From contig JADZAP010000006.1 in the NCBI GenBank assembly GCA_020852705.1, forward strand, positions 50,997 to 114,996: 64,000 nucleotides of DNA. The letters run 5' to 3'. The notes beneath the pieces were generated by a model, which did not search any database, had not been told where the DNA came from, and saw only the letters and a program-made list of their open reading frames with translations. This document shows positions 9,178 to 18,157 of the stretch, piece by piece. Within the stretch, counting starts at the first letter, position 1. The number at the start of each line of letters is the position of its first letter. The stretch comes from Ignavibacteria bacterium. GTDB taxonomy: Bacteria; Bacteroidota; Ignavibacteria; Tepidaquicellales; OLB5. The translations under genes were made by a program, and so were the position numbers.

Positions 9178-9810
9178 TTGGGACAAAAGACACATCCGGT
9201 AGGTTTTAGAGTTGGGGTCATTAACGGCTGGGATTCAAGCTGGTATGACGATAAAAGTTTTGCATCAAAACTGATGGAAGATAATATGATACGCGGATAT
9301 ATCAGAAAAAGATTTGATAATGCCGGTATTTCAAAAATTGAGGTTGAAAGAACTCCCAAAAAAATTACACTTACCATACATACTTCGCGTCCCGGTTATG
9401 TAATAGGTAAAAGCGGTAAAGAAATTACACATCTTGAAGGTGAATTAAAAAAAGTTACAAATAAAGATATTAAAGTTCTTGTAACAGAAATAAAAAAACC
9501 TGAATTAGATGCATATCTTGTTGCTGAAACAATTGCTAATCAGATTTCAAACAGGGTATCGTACCGCAGAGCAATTAAAACTGCAATGGCATCAAGCATG
9601 AGAATGGGTGCAGAAGGAATTAAAGTTTATGTTGGCGGCAGACTTAATGGTGCTGAAATTGCAAGGGCTGAACAGTTTAAAGATGGCAGAATTCCCCTGC
9701 AGACCTTACGGGCTAATATAGATTATGCAAGTCTTGCAGCTCATACTATTTACGGAAAGATTGGTGTAAAAGTTTGGATTTGTATTGGCGATAAGCTGAT
9801 AAGAAAATAA
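9178..9810 (+). CDS. rpsC: 30S ribosomal protein S3
   Basis: 210 residues. It starts at a TTG codon (9178) giving [13 protein letters not shown], the invariant S3 start; AAAGGGAG at 9165-9172 is a good ribosome-binding site and decides this start. A KH domain with [11 protein letters not shown] lies around residues 60-70. The C-terminal domain carries GVKVWI. S3 forms part of the mRNA entry tunnel. It has no long C-terminal extension. Confidence 0.98.
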   Translation: MGQKTHPVGFRVGVINGWDSSWYDDKSFASKLMEDNMIRGYIRKRFDNAGISKIEVERTPKKITLTIHTSRPGYVIGKSGKEITHLEGELKKVTNKDIKVLVTEIKKPELDAYLVAETIANQISNRVSYRRAIKTAMASSMRMGAEGIKVYVGGRLNGAEIARAEQFKDGRIPLQTLRANIDYASLAAHTIYGKIGVKVWICIGDKLIRK

Positions 9811-9854
9811 TTTAAAAAGAATTTTAGAATTATTCTGTTTAGGAGAGTGTTTCT

Positions 9855-10277
9855 ATGGCATTAATGCCAAAAAGAGTTAAGTTCAGAAAAGCACACAGAG
9901 GGAGAAGAGCCGGAAAGGCAACTCGCGGCTATACAATTTCCTTCGGAAATTTTGGGCTCAAAGCTATGGAGCCGGCGTGGATTACTCAGCGGCAGATTGA
10001 AGCCGCAAGGGTTGCCATTACAAGAGAAATGAAGCGTGACGGTAAAGTATGGATAAGAATATTTCCCGATAAACCGTTCACTAAAAAACCTCTTGAAACA
10101 CGTATGGGTAAAGGAAAAGGTGCTCCGGAATACTGGGTAGCAGTTGTAAAACCCGGGACTATTATGTTTGAAGTTGGCGGTGTAACTAAAAAAGTTGCAG
10201 AAGATGCAATTAGACTTGCTGCTCACAAACTTCCGGTTAAAACTAAGTTTGTAGTAAGACACGATTATTCAGAATAA
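9855..10277 (+). CDS. rplP: 50S ribosomal protein L16
   Basis: 140 residues, usual length. It starts [18 protein letters not shown] and has the signature [23 protein letters not shown]16 binds 23S rRNA near the A-site and helps organise the peptidyl transferase centre. A clear ribosome-binding site AGGAGAG precedes the ATG. Confidence 0.98.
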   Translation: MALMPKRVKFRKAHRGRRAGKATRGYTISFGNFGLKAMEPAWITQRQIEAARVAITREMKRDGKVWIRIFPDKPFTKKPLETRMGKGKGAPEYWVAVVKPGTIMFEVGGVTKKVAEDAIRLAAHKLPVKTKFVVRHDYSE

Positions 10278-10326
10278 CTACTGTTAAATTTAACAGTTTA
10301 ATAAGCAATCACAATATTTTTTTATA

Positions 10327-10533
10327 ATGAAATACTACGAAATTAAAACGCTTTCTACGGTAGACCTGATTAACAGACTTAAGGAAGAAAATGAAGGTCT
10401 CGAAAATCTGAGGTTTCAGAAATCAATGGGTCAGTTGGAGAACTTTAAAGGCATAAAGAATACAAAAAAAATTATTGCCAGAATTGAAACAGTTCTTAAA
10501 GAAAGAGAATTATCAGATAAAAAGGATAAATAA
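10327..10533 (+). CDS. rpmC: 50S ribosomal protein L29
   Basis: 68 residues forming the two-helix L29 fold. The signature is NLRFQKSMGQLENFKGIKNTKKIIARIETVL. L29 lies at the exit tunnel beside L23 and contributes to the docking area for trigger factor and the signal recognition particle. It is followed by rpsQ after seven bases. Confidence 0.96.
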   Translation: MKYYEIKTLSTVDLINRLKEENEGLENLRFQKSMGQLENFKGIKNTKKIIARIETVLKERELSDKKDK

Positions 10534-10540
10534 TTAACTA

Positions 10541-10888
10541 ATGAACGAAAATTTAGAACAAGTTAATAATACACCGGATACTTCTTCTGCTGTAAACAGC
10601 CCTGCTGTTAACGGAGAAAACCCTATCAGCGCAGTTAAAAGAGGAAGAAGAAAAACACGTATTGGCAAAGTTGTTAGCAATAAAATGGATAAGAGCATTA
10701 TAGTTGCTATTGAAAGAAGGATCATTCATCCTATTTACAAAAAGTATTTCAAGAAAACAACAAAGTTTATGGCTCATGACCAGAATAACATTGCTAATAT
10801 AGGTGATATTGTTAAGATCATGGAAACCAGACCTCTTAGTGCAAGAAAAAGGTGGAGACTGGTTGAAGTTATTGAAAAAGTAAAATAA
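10541..10888 (+). CDS. rpsQ: 30S ribosomal protein S17 with N-terminal extension
   Basis: 115 residues against about 85 for typical S17. The core begins near residue 34 ([20 protein letters not shown]) and shows the family OB-fold with [18 protein letters not shown] and [24 protein letters not shown]. The first 33 residues form an Asn/Ser/Pro-rich, probably disordered extension. No other start codon lies between the ATG and the core that would give a normal-length protein, so the extension looks real. S17 is a primary 16S rRNA-binding protein. Confidence 0.96.
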   Translation: MNENLEQVNNTPDTSSAVNSPAVNGENPISAVKRGRRKTRIGKVVSNKMDKSIIVAIERRIIHPIYKKYFKKTTKFMAHDQNNIANIGDIVKIMETRPLSARKRWRLVEVIEKVK

Positions 10889-10909
10889 TATTATATATAG
10901 GATTATAAA

Positions 10910-11278
10910 ATGGTTCAGGAAGAAACAAATCTGGTAGTTGCTGATAATTCAGGCGCAAAAAAAGTAAGGTGTATTAGAGTGCTTGGCGGTTCAGACAGAA
11001 GATATGCCGGAGTAGGCGATTTGATAGTGGTCTCGGTTAAATCAGCAATTCCCGGCGGCAACGTTAAAAAAGGGGAAGTATCAAAAGCTGTAATTGTTAG
11101 GACAAAAAAGGAAACAAGAAGAAAAGACGGCTCATATATAAGGTTTGATGAAAATGCCGCCGTATTAATAAATGCTGAAAATGAGCCTCGCGGAACACGT
11201 ATTTTTGGACCTGTTGCAAGAGAGCTTAGAGAAAAACAATTTATGAAGATCATATCATTAGCACCGGAGGTATTGTAA
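10910..11278 (+). CDS. rplN: 50S ribosomal protein L14
   Basis: 122 residues, exact usual length. It shows [27 protein letters not shown] at the start and [28 protein letters not shown] at the end. L14 contributes to intersubunit bridges. The next gene, rplX, starts three bases after its stop. Confidence 0.98.
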   Translation: MVQEETNLVVADNSGAKKVRCIRVLGGSDRRYAGVGDLIVVSVKSAIPGGNVKKGEVSKAVIVRTKKETRRKDGSYIRFDENAAVLINAENEPRGTRIFGPVARELREKQFMKIISLAPEVL

Positions 11279-11281
11279 TAA

Positions 11282-11611
11282 ATGACAAAATTAAAAAAGA
11301 ACGATAAGGTTAAGGTAATTTCGGGTAATCATAAAGGTAAAGAAGGCAAGATTCTTAAGATCTACCGTACAACCAACAGAGCAATAGTAGAAGGTGTAAA
11401 TATTATTAAACGCCACACTCGCCCAAATCAAAAAAACCCACAAGGCGGTATAACACAAAAAGAAGCGCCGATAAATTTATCTAACGTTATGCTTATTGAT
11501 CCTAAAGCAGGAGAGCCAACAAGACTGGGAATACAGATTATTGAAGGTGAAAACCGCAGCAATAAAAGGATGAGATACGGCAAAAAAAGCGGCGAAATAA
11601 TATTAAGTTAA
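11282..11611 (+). CDS. rplX: 50S ribosomal protein L24
   Basis: 109 residues with an N-terminal KOW motif ([19 protein letters not shown]) and the following [20 protein letters not shown] signature. L24 initiates 50S assembly by binding the 5' part of 23S rRNA. It is tightly coupled to rplN. Confidence 0.98.
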   Translation: MTKLKKNDKVKVISGNHKGKEGKILKIYRTTNRAIVEGVNIIKRHTRPNQKNPQGGITQKEAPINLSNVMLIDPKAGEPTRLGIQIIEGENRSNKRMRYGKKSGEIILS

Positions 11612-11637
11612 AAATTATTTATCATCATTATATATAG

Positions 11638-12312
11638 ATGGCAACAGAGAAAAAAGAAAAGAAACAGGCAAAACCAGAAAAAGCCGAAGACCTAAAAGGC
11701 AAAAAAACTTCTAAAAAGTCAGAAGAAAAAGAACATTTTGTTGAGGAAAAAGTACCTGTCAGACTATTTGATATTTACAAAAATGATGTTGTAAAAAAAC
11801 TTTCAAATCAGTTTGGATATAAAAATCCTTTCCAGGTTCCAAAACTTAAAAAGATTTCAATTAACGTTGGTTTAGGTGCTGCTACACAGGATCCTAAAAT
11901 AGTTGAGGTTATTGCAAAAGAACTTGAAAACATTGTTGGACAAAAACCGATTGTAACCAAAGCAAAAAAATCCGTTTCTAACTTTAAACTTAGAGAAGGA
12001 ATGAAAATTGGTGCTAAGGTTACATTAAGAAAAGCCAGAATGTATGAATTTCTTGACAAGCTGATAAATGTTGCAATCCCAAGAATTAGAGATTTCCGCG
12101 GAGTTCCTGATAAGGCATTTGACGGCAATGGAAATTATACACTTGGTGTAAAAGAACACGTTATATTTCCGGAAGTGAATATTGATGCTATTCAAAAACA
12201 TTTTGGAATGGATATAACTTTTGTAACTTCAGCACATTCAGATGATGAAGCAAGAGAGCTTTTACGAGCTTTTGGTATGCCCTTTGTTAAAAAAGAAGTA
12301 ACACTTAACTAA
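11638..12312 (+). CDS. rplE: 50S ribosomal protein L5 with charged N-terminal extension
   Basis: 224 residues; typical L5 has about 180. The core starts near residue 41 ([12 protein letters not shown]) and includes [33 protein letters not shown] and the C-terminal [16 protein letters not shown]5 binds 5S rRNA and contacts S13 and tRNA in the P-site. The first 40 residues are almost all Lys, Glu, Ser and Ala and look disordered. No alternative ATG, GTG or TTG close to the core is evident. Confidence 0.97.
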   Translation: MATEKKEKKQAKPEKAEDLKGKKTSKKSEEKEHFVEEKVPVRLFDIYKNDVVKKLSNQFGYKNPFQVPKLKKISINVGLGAATQDPKIVEVIAKELENIVGQKPIVTKAKKSVSNFKLREGMKIGAKVTLRKARMYEFLDKLINVAIPRIRDFRGVPDKAFDGNGNYTLGVKEHVIFPEVNIDAIQKHFGMDITFVTSAHSDDEARELLRAFGMPFVKKEVTLN

Positions 12313-12337
12313 CAGTATAAATTTACAGGAGTAAATA

Positions 12338-12607
12338 TTGGCAAAAACATCTCAGATAGCCAGAAATAAAAAAAGACAAAAATTAGTTGAAAAGTATGCT
12401 GAAAAAAGAAAAACTTTAAAAGCTGCCGGTGATTATGATGCTCTTGGAGAGCTTCCAAGAAACAGTAATCCGGTCAGGCTGCATAACAGATGCGCCTTAA
12501 CCGGCAGAGCGAGGGGCTTTTACAGGAAATTCGGAATTTCAAGACTTACTTTCAGAAAAATGGCTCTTGAAGGAAAGATTCCCGGCGTAAAAAAATCAAG
12601 CTGGTAA
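12338..12607 (+). CDS. rpsN: 30S ribosomal protein S14 (zinc-free form)
   Basis: 89 residues starting at TTG 12338 ([20 protein letters not shown]); ACAGGAG ahead of it supports the start. It carries the signature [31 protein letters not shown]. There are no CxxC pairs, so this is the long zinc-independent form. S14 lies in the 30S head with S3 and S10. Confidence 0.97.
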   Translation: MAKTSQIARNKKRQKLVEKYAEKRKTLKAAGDYDALGELPRNSNPVRLHNRCALTGRARGFYRKFGISRLTFRKMALEGKIPGVKKSSW

Positions 12608-12659
12608 TTTATTAACATAAGATATATTTTTTAAATATAGAAAAAATAATTAGTATATA

Positions 12660-13055
12660 ATGTACACAGATCCAATTTCAGATTATTTAACCAGAATCAG
12701 GAACGCACAAAAGGCAAAAAAGAAATCAGTTGAAATTCCTGCTTCAAAAATGAAGCTAAGAATTACTGAAATACTAAACAAATATGGTTTCATAGGCGAT
12801 TTTAATGTGGCTGAAACAAAAAATAAGCAGGGTAATATTGTTATTAAGCTTAAATATGTTAAAAGCGAAGGAGTAATTTTAGGACTCCAAAGAGTCAGCC
12901 GTCCGGGTATAAGGAAGTATGTTGAAAGTACCGAAATTCCCAAAGTATTAAATGGTCTTGGAATAAACATCATATCAACATCAAAAGGGTTAATGACTGA
13001 TAAAGAAGCAAAAAAGCTTGGTGTTGGCGGTGAGGTTGTTTGCAGTATCTGGTAA
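12660..13055 (+). CDS. rpsH: 30S ribosomal protein S8
   Basis: 131 residues. It starts [21 protein letters not shown] and ends with the signature [25 protein letters not shown]8 binds helix 21 of 16S rRNA, and in enterobacteria represses the spc operon; whether that holds here cannot be seen. Confidence 0.98.
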   Translation: MYTDPISDYLTRIRNAQKAKKKSVEIPASKMKLRITEILNKYGFIGDFNVAETKNKQGNIVIKLKYVKSEGVILGLQRVSRPGIRKYVESTEIPKVLNGLGINIISTSKGLMTDKEAKKLGVGGEVVCSIW

Positions 13056-13086
13056 ATATATAAAAGTTTAAAGTTAAAAGTAAAAA

Positions 13087-13626
13087 ATGTCCAGAATAGG
13101 AAAAAAACCGGTTAAAATTTTAAAAGGCGTAAAGGTTGAAAAATCAGGCGATAGTATTACCGTTAACGGACCTAAAGGCTCTTTAAGTCTTTATGTAAAC
13201 CCCATTATTAAATCAGAAATACGCGAGGATGAAATAGAGTTTACCCGCGGTTCAGATCTCAAAAGAGAAAAAGCACTTCACGGACTTTATGCAATACTTG
13301 TTAAGAACATGATAAGCGGTGTATCAGATGGCTTTTCTAAAAAACTTGAGTTAGTTGGAATTGGTTACCGTGCGGAAATAAAACAGGGTTTACTTTATTT
13401 GAGTTTAGGATTCTCACATCCTGTTATTTTTACACCTCCAGAAGGAATCAAAATTGATGTGCTAACTGATACATCTATGCTGATTTCGGGTATTGATAAA
13501 CAGTTAGTTGGATTGGTTGCTGCTAAAATAAGGTCACTTAAAAAACCTGAACCTTACAAAGGCAAAGGAATTAAATACGAAGGCGAATATATTAGAAGAA
13601 AAGCAGGAAAAGCTGCAGCTAAGTAA
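13087..13626 (+). CDS. rplF: 50S ribosomal protein L6
   Basis: 179 residues with the two repeated L6 domains. The N-terminus is MSRIGKKPVKIL; the C-terminal signature is PEPYKGKGIKYEGEYIRRKAGK. L6 lies at the base of the L7/L12 stalk by the sarcin-ricin loop. Confidence 0.98.
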   Translation: MSRIGKKPVKILKGVKVEKSGDSITVNGPKGSLSLYVNPIIKSEIREDEIEFTRGSDLKREKALHGLYAILVKNMISGVSDGFSKKLELVGIGYRAEIKQGLLYLSLGFSHPVIFTPPEGIKIDVLTDTSMLISGIDKQLVGLVAAKIRSLKKPEPYKGKGIKYEGEYIRRKAGKAAAK

Positions 13627-13670
13627 TTGTTAAAGTTGAAAAGTTAGGAAAATTAAAATTTTAGATATAA

Positions 13671-14036
13671 ATGCCAGTTAAAACAAATTTACAAGCACGC
13701 CAAAAAATAAAATACAGACTTAGGAAGCGCATTACAGGTACTTCTAAAGTTCCGAGATTCGTGGTATTCAGAAGTTTAAGCAATATTTATGCTCAGCTTA
13801 TTGATGATGTAAACGGAAAAACATTGTGTTCAGTATCATCAATTGCTAAAGACTTAAAAAGTGAAACAAGTAAATCTTCAAAGACTGAAAAGAGCAAATT
13901 TATTGGTAAAAAGATAGCTGAAAAAGCAGCTGGAATGAATATTACTACTGTTGTATTTGATCGAAATGGTTACCTTTATCACGGCAGAGTAAAAGCTATA
14001 GCAGATGCTGCCCGTGAAGCAGGGCTTAAGTTCTGA
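13671..14036 (+). CDS. rplR: 50S ribosomal protein L18
   Basis: 121 residues. It has the basic N-terminus [15 protein letters not shown] followed by [20 protein letters not shown] and ends with [20 protein letters not shown]18 binds 5S rRNA together with L5. The usual next gene, rpsE, is displaced by about 200 bases because a tRNA gene lies between. Confidence 0.98.
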   Translation: MPVKTNLQARQKIKYRLRKRITGTSKVPRFVVFRSLSNIYAQLIDDVNGKTLCSVSSIAKDLKSETSKSSKTEKSKFIGKKIAEKAAGMNITTVVFDRNGYLYHGRVKAIADAAREAGLKF

Positions 14037-14087
14037 TTTTTACTGCATTTAGATGCCCTGATTGTATCCTTTGAAAAATAAATTAAT

Positions 14088-14158
14088 TCTCGGGTCGTCT
14101 AATGGCAGGACAGCGGCCTTTGGAGCCGTCAGTGGAGGTTCGAATCCTCCCCTGAGAA
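14088..14158 (+). tRNA. tRNA-Gln (anticodon TTG)
   Basis: A complete cloverleaf can be drawn: acceptor TCTCGGG/CCTGAGA, D arm GTC..GAC, anticodon stem GCGGC/GCCGT with loop CTTTGGA (anticodon TTG, glutamine CAA), and T arm GGAGG-TTCGAAT-CCTCC, discriminator A. The CCA end is not encoded. It lies on the same strand between rplR and rpsE, 52 bases after rplR. No exact TTG-N19/20-TAnnTTTG promoter precedes it (only a near match TATCCTTTG), so it may be cut from the ribosomal transcript. Confidence 0.95.
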
Positions 14159-14245
14159 CAGATTGTTTAAAATTGTTGCATATTGTAGATTTTTATATTT
14201 TTTTTATATATATTTGTAATTAGAATTGTTTAGGAATACATTTTA

Positions 14246-14752
14246 ATGGCTAAAAAAGTTAAAGCAGGCGAATTACAGTTAAAAGATAAACTGGTCTATA
14301 TTGGCAGAGTAGCAAAAGTTGTTAAAGGCGGAAGAAGATTCAGCTTTACTTCTGTTATTGTTGTTGGTGATGGAAACGGGCATGTTGGAATTGGACTTGG
14401 TAAAGCTAATGAAGTCTCAGCAGCAATTGCTAAAGGTTCAGATGATGCCAGAAAAAATCTGGTTCATGTTCCGTTAAGAAAAGGTACATTACCTCATGAA
14501 GTACTGGGTAAATACGGTGCTGGTAAAGTACTGTTAAAACCAGCTACCCCCGGAACCGGATTAATTGCCGGTGGCGGAGTTCGTGCAGTTTTAGAAGCTG
14601 CCGGGATACAGGATGTTTTAACCAAATCCCTAGGTTCCTCAAATCCACATAATCTAGTTAAGGCAACAATGAATGCATTGAAGAATATACACGATGCAAA
14701 AGCTCTTTCTAGCAGAAGAGGTATTGAAATGCAGACAATTTTTATGAATTAA
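14246..14752 (+). CDS. rpsE: 30S ribosomal protein S5
   Basis: 168 residues. The double-stranded RNA-binding N-terminal part has [25 protein letters not shown]; the C-terminal part has [19 protein letters not shown] and [17 protein letters not shown]5 helps decoding accuracy and mRNA entry. It starts about 90 bases after tRNA-Gln and is followed by rpmD after 18 bases. Confidence 0.98.
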   Translation: MAKKVKAGELQLKDKLVYIGRVAKVVKGGRRFSFTSVIVVGDGNGHVGIGLGKANEVSAAIAKGSDDARKNLVHVPLRKGTLPHEVLGKYGAGKVLLKPATPGTGLIAGGGVRAVLEAAGIQDVLTKSLGSSNPHNLVKATMNALKNIHDAKALSSRRGIEMQTIFMN

Positions 14753-14770
14753 TGAAATTGATACTTTAAA

Positions 14771-14950
14771 ATGGCAAAGATAAAAGTAAAACAAATAGCA
14801 AGCACGATAGATAGACCTAAGCAGCAGAAATTGGTTATTGAAGCTTTAGGACTTGGAAGGATTTCCAAGTCAAAAGAGCACAATGATACTCCTCAAATCA
14901 GGGGTATGATAAACAAAGTAAAGCATTTAGTTGAAGTTACAAATATATAA
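14771..14950 (+). CDS. rpmD: 50S ribosomal protein L30
   Basis: A 59-codon gene reading MAKIKVKQIASTIDRPKQQK and later LGRISKSKEHNDTPQIRGMI, the family signature for L30. It fits the length of bacterial L30 (about 60) and the canonical position directly after rpsE. The normal next gene is rplO, but here an outer-membrane protein gene intervenes. Confidence 0.95.
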   Translation: MAKIKVKQIASTIDRPKQQKLVIEALGLGRISKSKEHNDTPQIRGMINKVKHLVEVTNI

Positions 14951-15054
14951 TTTTACATTCAGTATCCAAATAATCATGAAAGACGTCATCATGGTTAAAG
15001 TAGAGATAGAATGAAACAAACAACATTAAAAACATTATAGGAGGAAAAAAAGTA

Positions 15055-16278
15055 ATGTTAAAACATTTTCTAGCAGTTATGTTACTGCTTGTTATGGGAG
15101 TGAGTGTATATTCACAGAACATACCGAGCGGAACTGGTAGATACACAGCTTTAGGAAGTTCACCTTTTATGCTGGATGCATCAACAGATATATTTAACAA
15201 TCCAGCATGGAATAATATGTACAGAGATTATGCTTTTGGTGATCTCAATCAGTTTGGTGAAACTGATGATTTTGATGGAAACGCAGGTGTAACATTTGGT
15301 GTTGGTAAAAAATGGAATCTTGGTATCATTGTTAACAGAAGGCAGGATAGCTGGAATATGTTCAATTCTGATTCAACATACAGACCAGCAAACTCACCAA
15401 TTGTTCCAATGATGCTTCTTGTTGGTACATCATTCAACAAGAATTTCCATTTTGGTATAGCACCCTATGTATCAATGGGTAAAGTTGAATCAACAGATAC
15501 AACCGGAAATGTTACAAATACCAACAAGTCAACTTCTTTAGGAGCTAACGTTGGTTTCATATACATGGTTAAAAAAGGTTGGATTGAAGGTTCATTAATG
15601 TTCAGAATGAATAGCTTTAAGAATGAAGCTTCTTCAACCGGAAATTCAGCTGTAGTTGAAAATGATGGCGGTATGGAATTCGGTGCTATGTTCAGAGCTT
15701 GGCTCTTCCCGAAAAAGGGAAGTAAAGTTGCAATAGTACCTGTATTAGGTTTCCACACATGGAGCTTTAATCCAAAAGGTTCATTCACAACTGGCGGAAC
15801 AACAACATCAGTAACCGGTATGAAGCATAGCATGATGAGCATTAATGCAGGCGTTGGTTTAAATTGGCCGGTTATGGATGATATTCAGTTAGCAGGTGGT
15901 ATAACTGCAACATACATGACATCTAAATCAGATTCAGGTTCAGTTGAACTTAAAAGGACAGATTTTATTGCTCCCGGGTTTAACATGGCTCTTGAAACCA
16001 GAATTGCTGATTGGTTAACTGGCAGAATGGGCTTCAATAAATCAATTGATATGATGAAGTCTGAAACTAATACATCTACATTTTCACTTAATCAGCCAAA
16101 CACGGCAGCTTCGACAGTTAGTCTTGGTGCAGGTTTCCACTTTGGCAGATTCAGCATTGATGCAACAGTTAGCGAAAGATGGCTTAAACAGGGTGTTTAC
16201 TTCATCTCAGGCGGAAATAACCAAACTGATAGAGATATGTTCGGTGTTATTTCAGCATCATATAATTTCGCTAAGTAA
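15055..16278 (+). CDS. Outer-membrane beta-barrel protein inserted in the spc cluster
   Basis: 407 residues with a signal peptide (1-20, ending VYSQ). The mature start has the pattern YTALGSSPFMLDASTDIFNNPAWNN, like FadL/PorV-type barrels whose N-terminus reads LG....D.....NPA. The rest alternates polar and hydrophobic residues in Gly/Asn-rich strands (FGVGKKWNLGIIVNRR, SLGAGFHFGRFSIDATVSE), consistent with a 14-strand-like barrel. It has the strongest ribosome-binding site in the window (AGGAGG, 8-9 bases from the ATG) and a perfect terminator behind it, signs of an abundant product. It lies between rpmD and rplO, where no gene of this kind normally occurs. No own promoter of the local type was found, so it probably uses ribosomal transcription. 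Substrate unknown. Confidence 0.8.
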   Translation: MLKHFLAVMLLLVMGVSVYSQNIPSGTGRYTALGSSPFMLDASTDIFNNPAWNNMYRDYAFGDLNQFGETDDFDGNAGVTFGVGKKWNLGIIVNRRQDSWNMFNSDSTYRPANSPIVPMMLLVGTSFNKNFHFGIAPYVSMGKVESTDTTGNVTNTNKSTSLGANVGFIYMVKKGWIEGSLMFRMNSFKNEASSTGNSAVVENDGGMEFGAMFRAWLFPKKGSKVAIVPVLGFHTWSFNPKGSFTTGGTTTSVTGMKHSMMSINAGVGLNWPVMDDIQLAGGITATYMTSKSDSGSVELKRTDFIAPGFNMALETRIADWLTGRMGFNKSIDMMKSETNTSTFSLNQPNTAASTVSLGAGFHFGRFSIDATVSERWLKQGVYFISGGNNQTDRDMFGVISASYNFAK

Positions 16279-16300
16279 ACTAATATTTTAATATTTATTT

Positions 16301-16334
16301 AAGCCCCTCGTAGAAATACGAGGGGTCTTTATTG
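16301..16334 (+). terminator. Strong terminator inside the ribosomal cluster
   Basis: CCCCTCGTA (16304-16312), GAAA tetraloop, TACGAGGGG (16317-16325), then TCTTTATT. It is a perfect 9-bp stem. It follows the outer-membrane protein and precedes rplO by 20 bases, so rplO to rplQ must rely on read-through or an unseen promoter. Confidence 0.85.
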
Positions 16335-16354
16335 TAAGACTTCAGGGAAAGATA

Positions 16355-16813
16355 ATGGACGTTTTAAGCAACTTAAAATACGCAGAAGGTTCAAAGAAAA
16401 AAAGAAAAAGAATCGGCAGAGGTGTCGGTTCAGGACACGGTAAAACATCAACAAGAGGTATGAACGGAGCAGGTTCACGCTCCGGAAATAAATGGCCCGC
16501 ATTCTTTGAAGGCGGTCAAATGCCTATTCAAAGAAGACTTCCTAAGTTTGGATTTACAAATCCGGGGAGAATTGAGTTTCAAGTTTTAAATCTTGGAAAG
16601 CTGCAAAGTTTTTTTGATAAAGGAAAACTTAGCGATCAGAATTTAAATCCTGAAACATTATATAAATTAGGGGTAATTTCCAGCGGAAAACTTCCGCTTA
16701 AAATACTTGGAGAAGGTGATTTTAAACAAAAACTTGAATTAAGCGCTCATAAGTTCAGTAAAACTGCGCTCGTTAAAATTGAAAAAAGCGGGGGCAAGGC
16801 AATAACTCTATGA
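16355..16813 (+). CDS. rplO: 50S ribosomal protein L15
   Basis: 152 residues. The Gly/Lys-rich N-terminus (KKRKRIGRGVGSGHGKTSTRG) and FEGGQMPIQRRLPKFGF are diagnostic. L15 is a late assembly protein of the large subunit. Its stop overlaps the secY start (ATGA), so both are translationally coupled. It directly follows the terminator of the inserted outer-membrane protein gene. Confidence 0.98.
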   Translation: MDVLSNLKYAEGSKKKRKRIGRGVGSGHGKTSTRGMNGAGSRSGNKWPAFFEGGQMPIQRRLPKFGFTNPGRIEFQVLNLGKLQSFFDKGKLSDQNLNPETLYKLGVISSGKLPLKILGEGDFKQKLELSAHKFSKTALVKIEKSGGKAITL

Positions 16814-18147
16814 GCAGTTTTGTTGATAGTTTCAGAAATATTTTCAAGATTCAGGAATTAAGGCAAAGGATAGTATTTACAGTATTACTCCTTATTGTTG
16901 TTAGGATAGGTGCACATATTACTCTGCCCGGTATTGATACCGGTTTGCTTGCTGAAGCTTCCAAAAATCAATCGGATAATACTTTATTTGGTTTGTACGA
17001 CCTCTTTGTTGGAGGTGCATTTAAAAATGCTGCTATATTTGCGTTAGGTATTATGCCGTATATCAGTTCGTCAATTATTATTCAGTTATTGGGCGCTGTT
17101 GTTCCTTACTTCCAGAAGCTTCAGAAAGAAGGCGAAACAGGAAGAAAAAAAATAAACCAGCTTACAAGATATGGTACAGTTCCTGTTGCTTTAATGCAGG
17201 CGTGGGGTGTTAGCGTTCAGCTTAAAAGCAGAAATGTTGCAGGAGTAAGTATTCTTTCCCCTGATGTATCACCGATTTTATTTGCAGTTTCATGTATCAT
17301 TTTAATGACTGCAGGTACAATATTTATGATGTGGCTTGGTGAACAGATTACGGAACGTGGTATAGGTAACGGTATTTCACTTATAATTTTTGTCGGTATT
17401 ATTGATAGACTGCCATATGCATTTCTTGATGAATATCAGGTTGTTGCTTCTGGTGCTAGAAGTATAATTATTGAATTAATTATTATTGCAGGGCTTGTTT
17501 TCATTATTGCGGGAGTTGTTTTGGTAACGCAAGCTATGAGAAGAATACCGGTGCAATATGCAAAACGAGTTGTTGGCAGAAAAATTTACGGTGGTGTTAC
17601 TCAATATATTCCGTTAAGGGTAAATCAGGCAGGTGTAATGCCTATTATATTTGCGCAATCAATTATGTTTGTACCAAATACAATTTTAACTTTTTTCCCC
17701 AACAGTCAGTTTATGCAGGATATTTCAAAATATTTTGATCATACAAGTCTTGTTTATGCTTTCTTTTATGGATTGTTGATTGTGTTTTTTACTTATTTTT
17801 ATACAGCAATTGCTTTTAATCCAAAAGATGTTTCAGATAACATGAAGAAACAGGGTGGATTTGTACCTGGAGTAAGACCGGGTAAGGCAACATCAGATTT
17901 TATAGATAATATATTAACAAAAATAACCCTTCCGGGTTCAATATTTCTGGCTATTATTGCCATTTTGCCGGCATTTATAGCTCAAGCAGGTGTAACTCAG
18001 GGTCTTGCTCAATTCTTTGGAGGTACAAGTCTTTTGATTGTTGTTGGGGTTGCACTTGATACTCTTCAGCAGATAGAATCTCATCTTGTTATGAGACATT
18101 ATGACGGATTTATGAAGAGCGGAAAAATTAAAGGCAGAAGAGGGTAG
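16810..18147 (+). CDS. secY: Preprotein translocase subunit SecY
   Basis: 445 residues with ten membrane segments, the channel of the Sec translocon that exports the many signal-peptide proteins seen in this window. Visible family features: the plug region after TM1 (GLLAEASKNQSDNTLFGLYDLFVGGAFKNAAIFALGIMPYI is spread over about residues 40-80), IQKLQ-type loop LQKEGETGRKKINQLTRY, and RVVGRKIYGG..YIPLRVNQAGVMPIIFA. It overlaps rplO by four bases. Confidence 0.98.
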   Translation: MSSFVDSFRNIFKIQELRQRIVFTVLLLIVVRIGAHITLPGIDTGLLAEASKNQSDNTLFGLYDLFVGGAFKNAAIFALGIMPYISSSIIIQLLGAVVPYFQKLQKEGETGRKKINQLTRYGTVPVALMQAWGVSVQLKSRNVAGVSILSPDVSPILFAVSCIILMTAGTIFMMWLGEQITERGIGNGISLIIFVGIIDRLPYAFLDEYQVVASGARSIIIELIIIAGLVFIIAGVVLVTQAMRRIPVQYAKRVVGRKIYGGVTQYIPLRVNQAGVMPIIFAQSIMFVPNTILTFFPNSQFMQDISKYFDHTSLVYAFFYGLLIVFFTYFYTAIAFNPKDVSDNMKKQGGFVPGVRPGKATSDFIDNILTKITLPGSIFLAIIAILPAFIAQAGVTQGLAQFFGGTSLLIVVGVALDTLQQIESHLVMRHYDGFMKSGKIKGRRG

Positions 18148-18157
18148 AATTCCGGAT

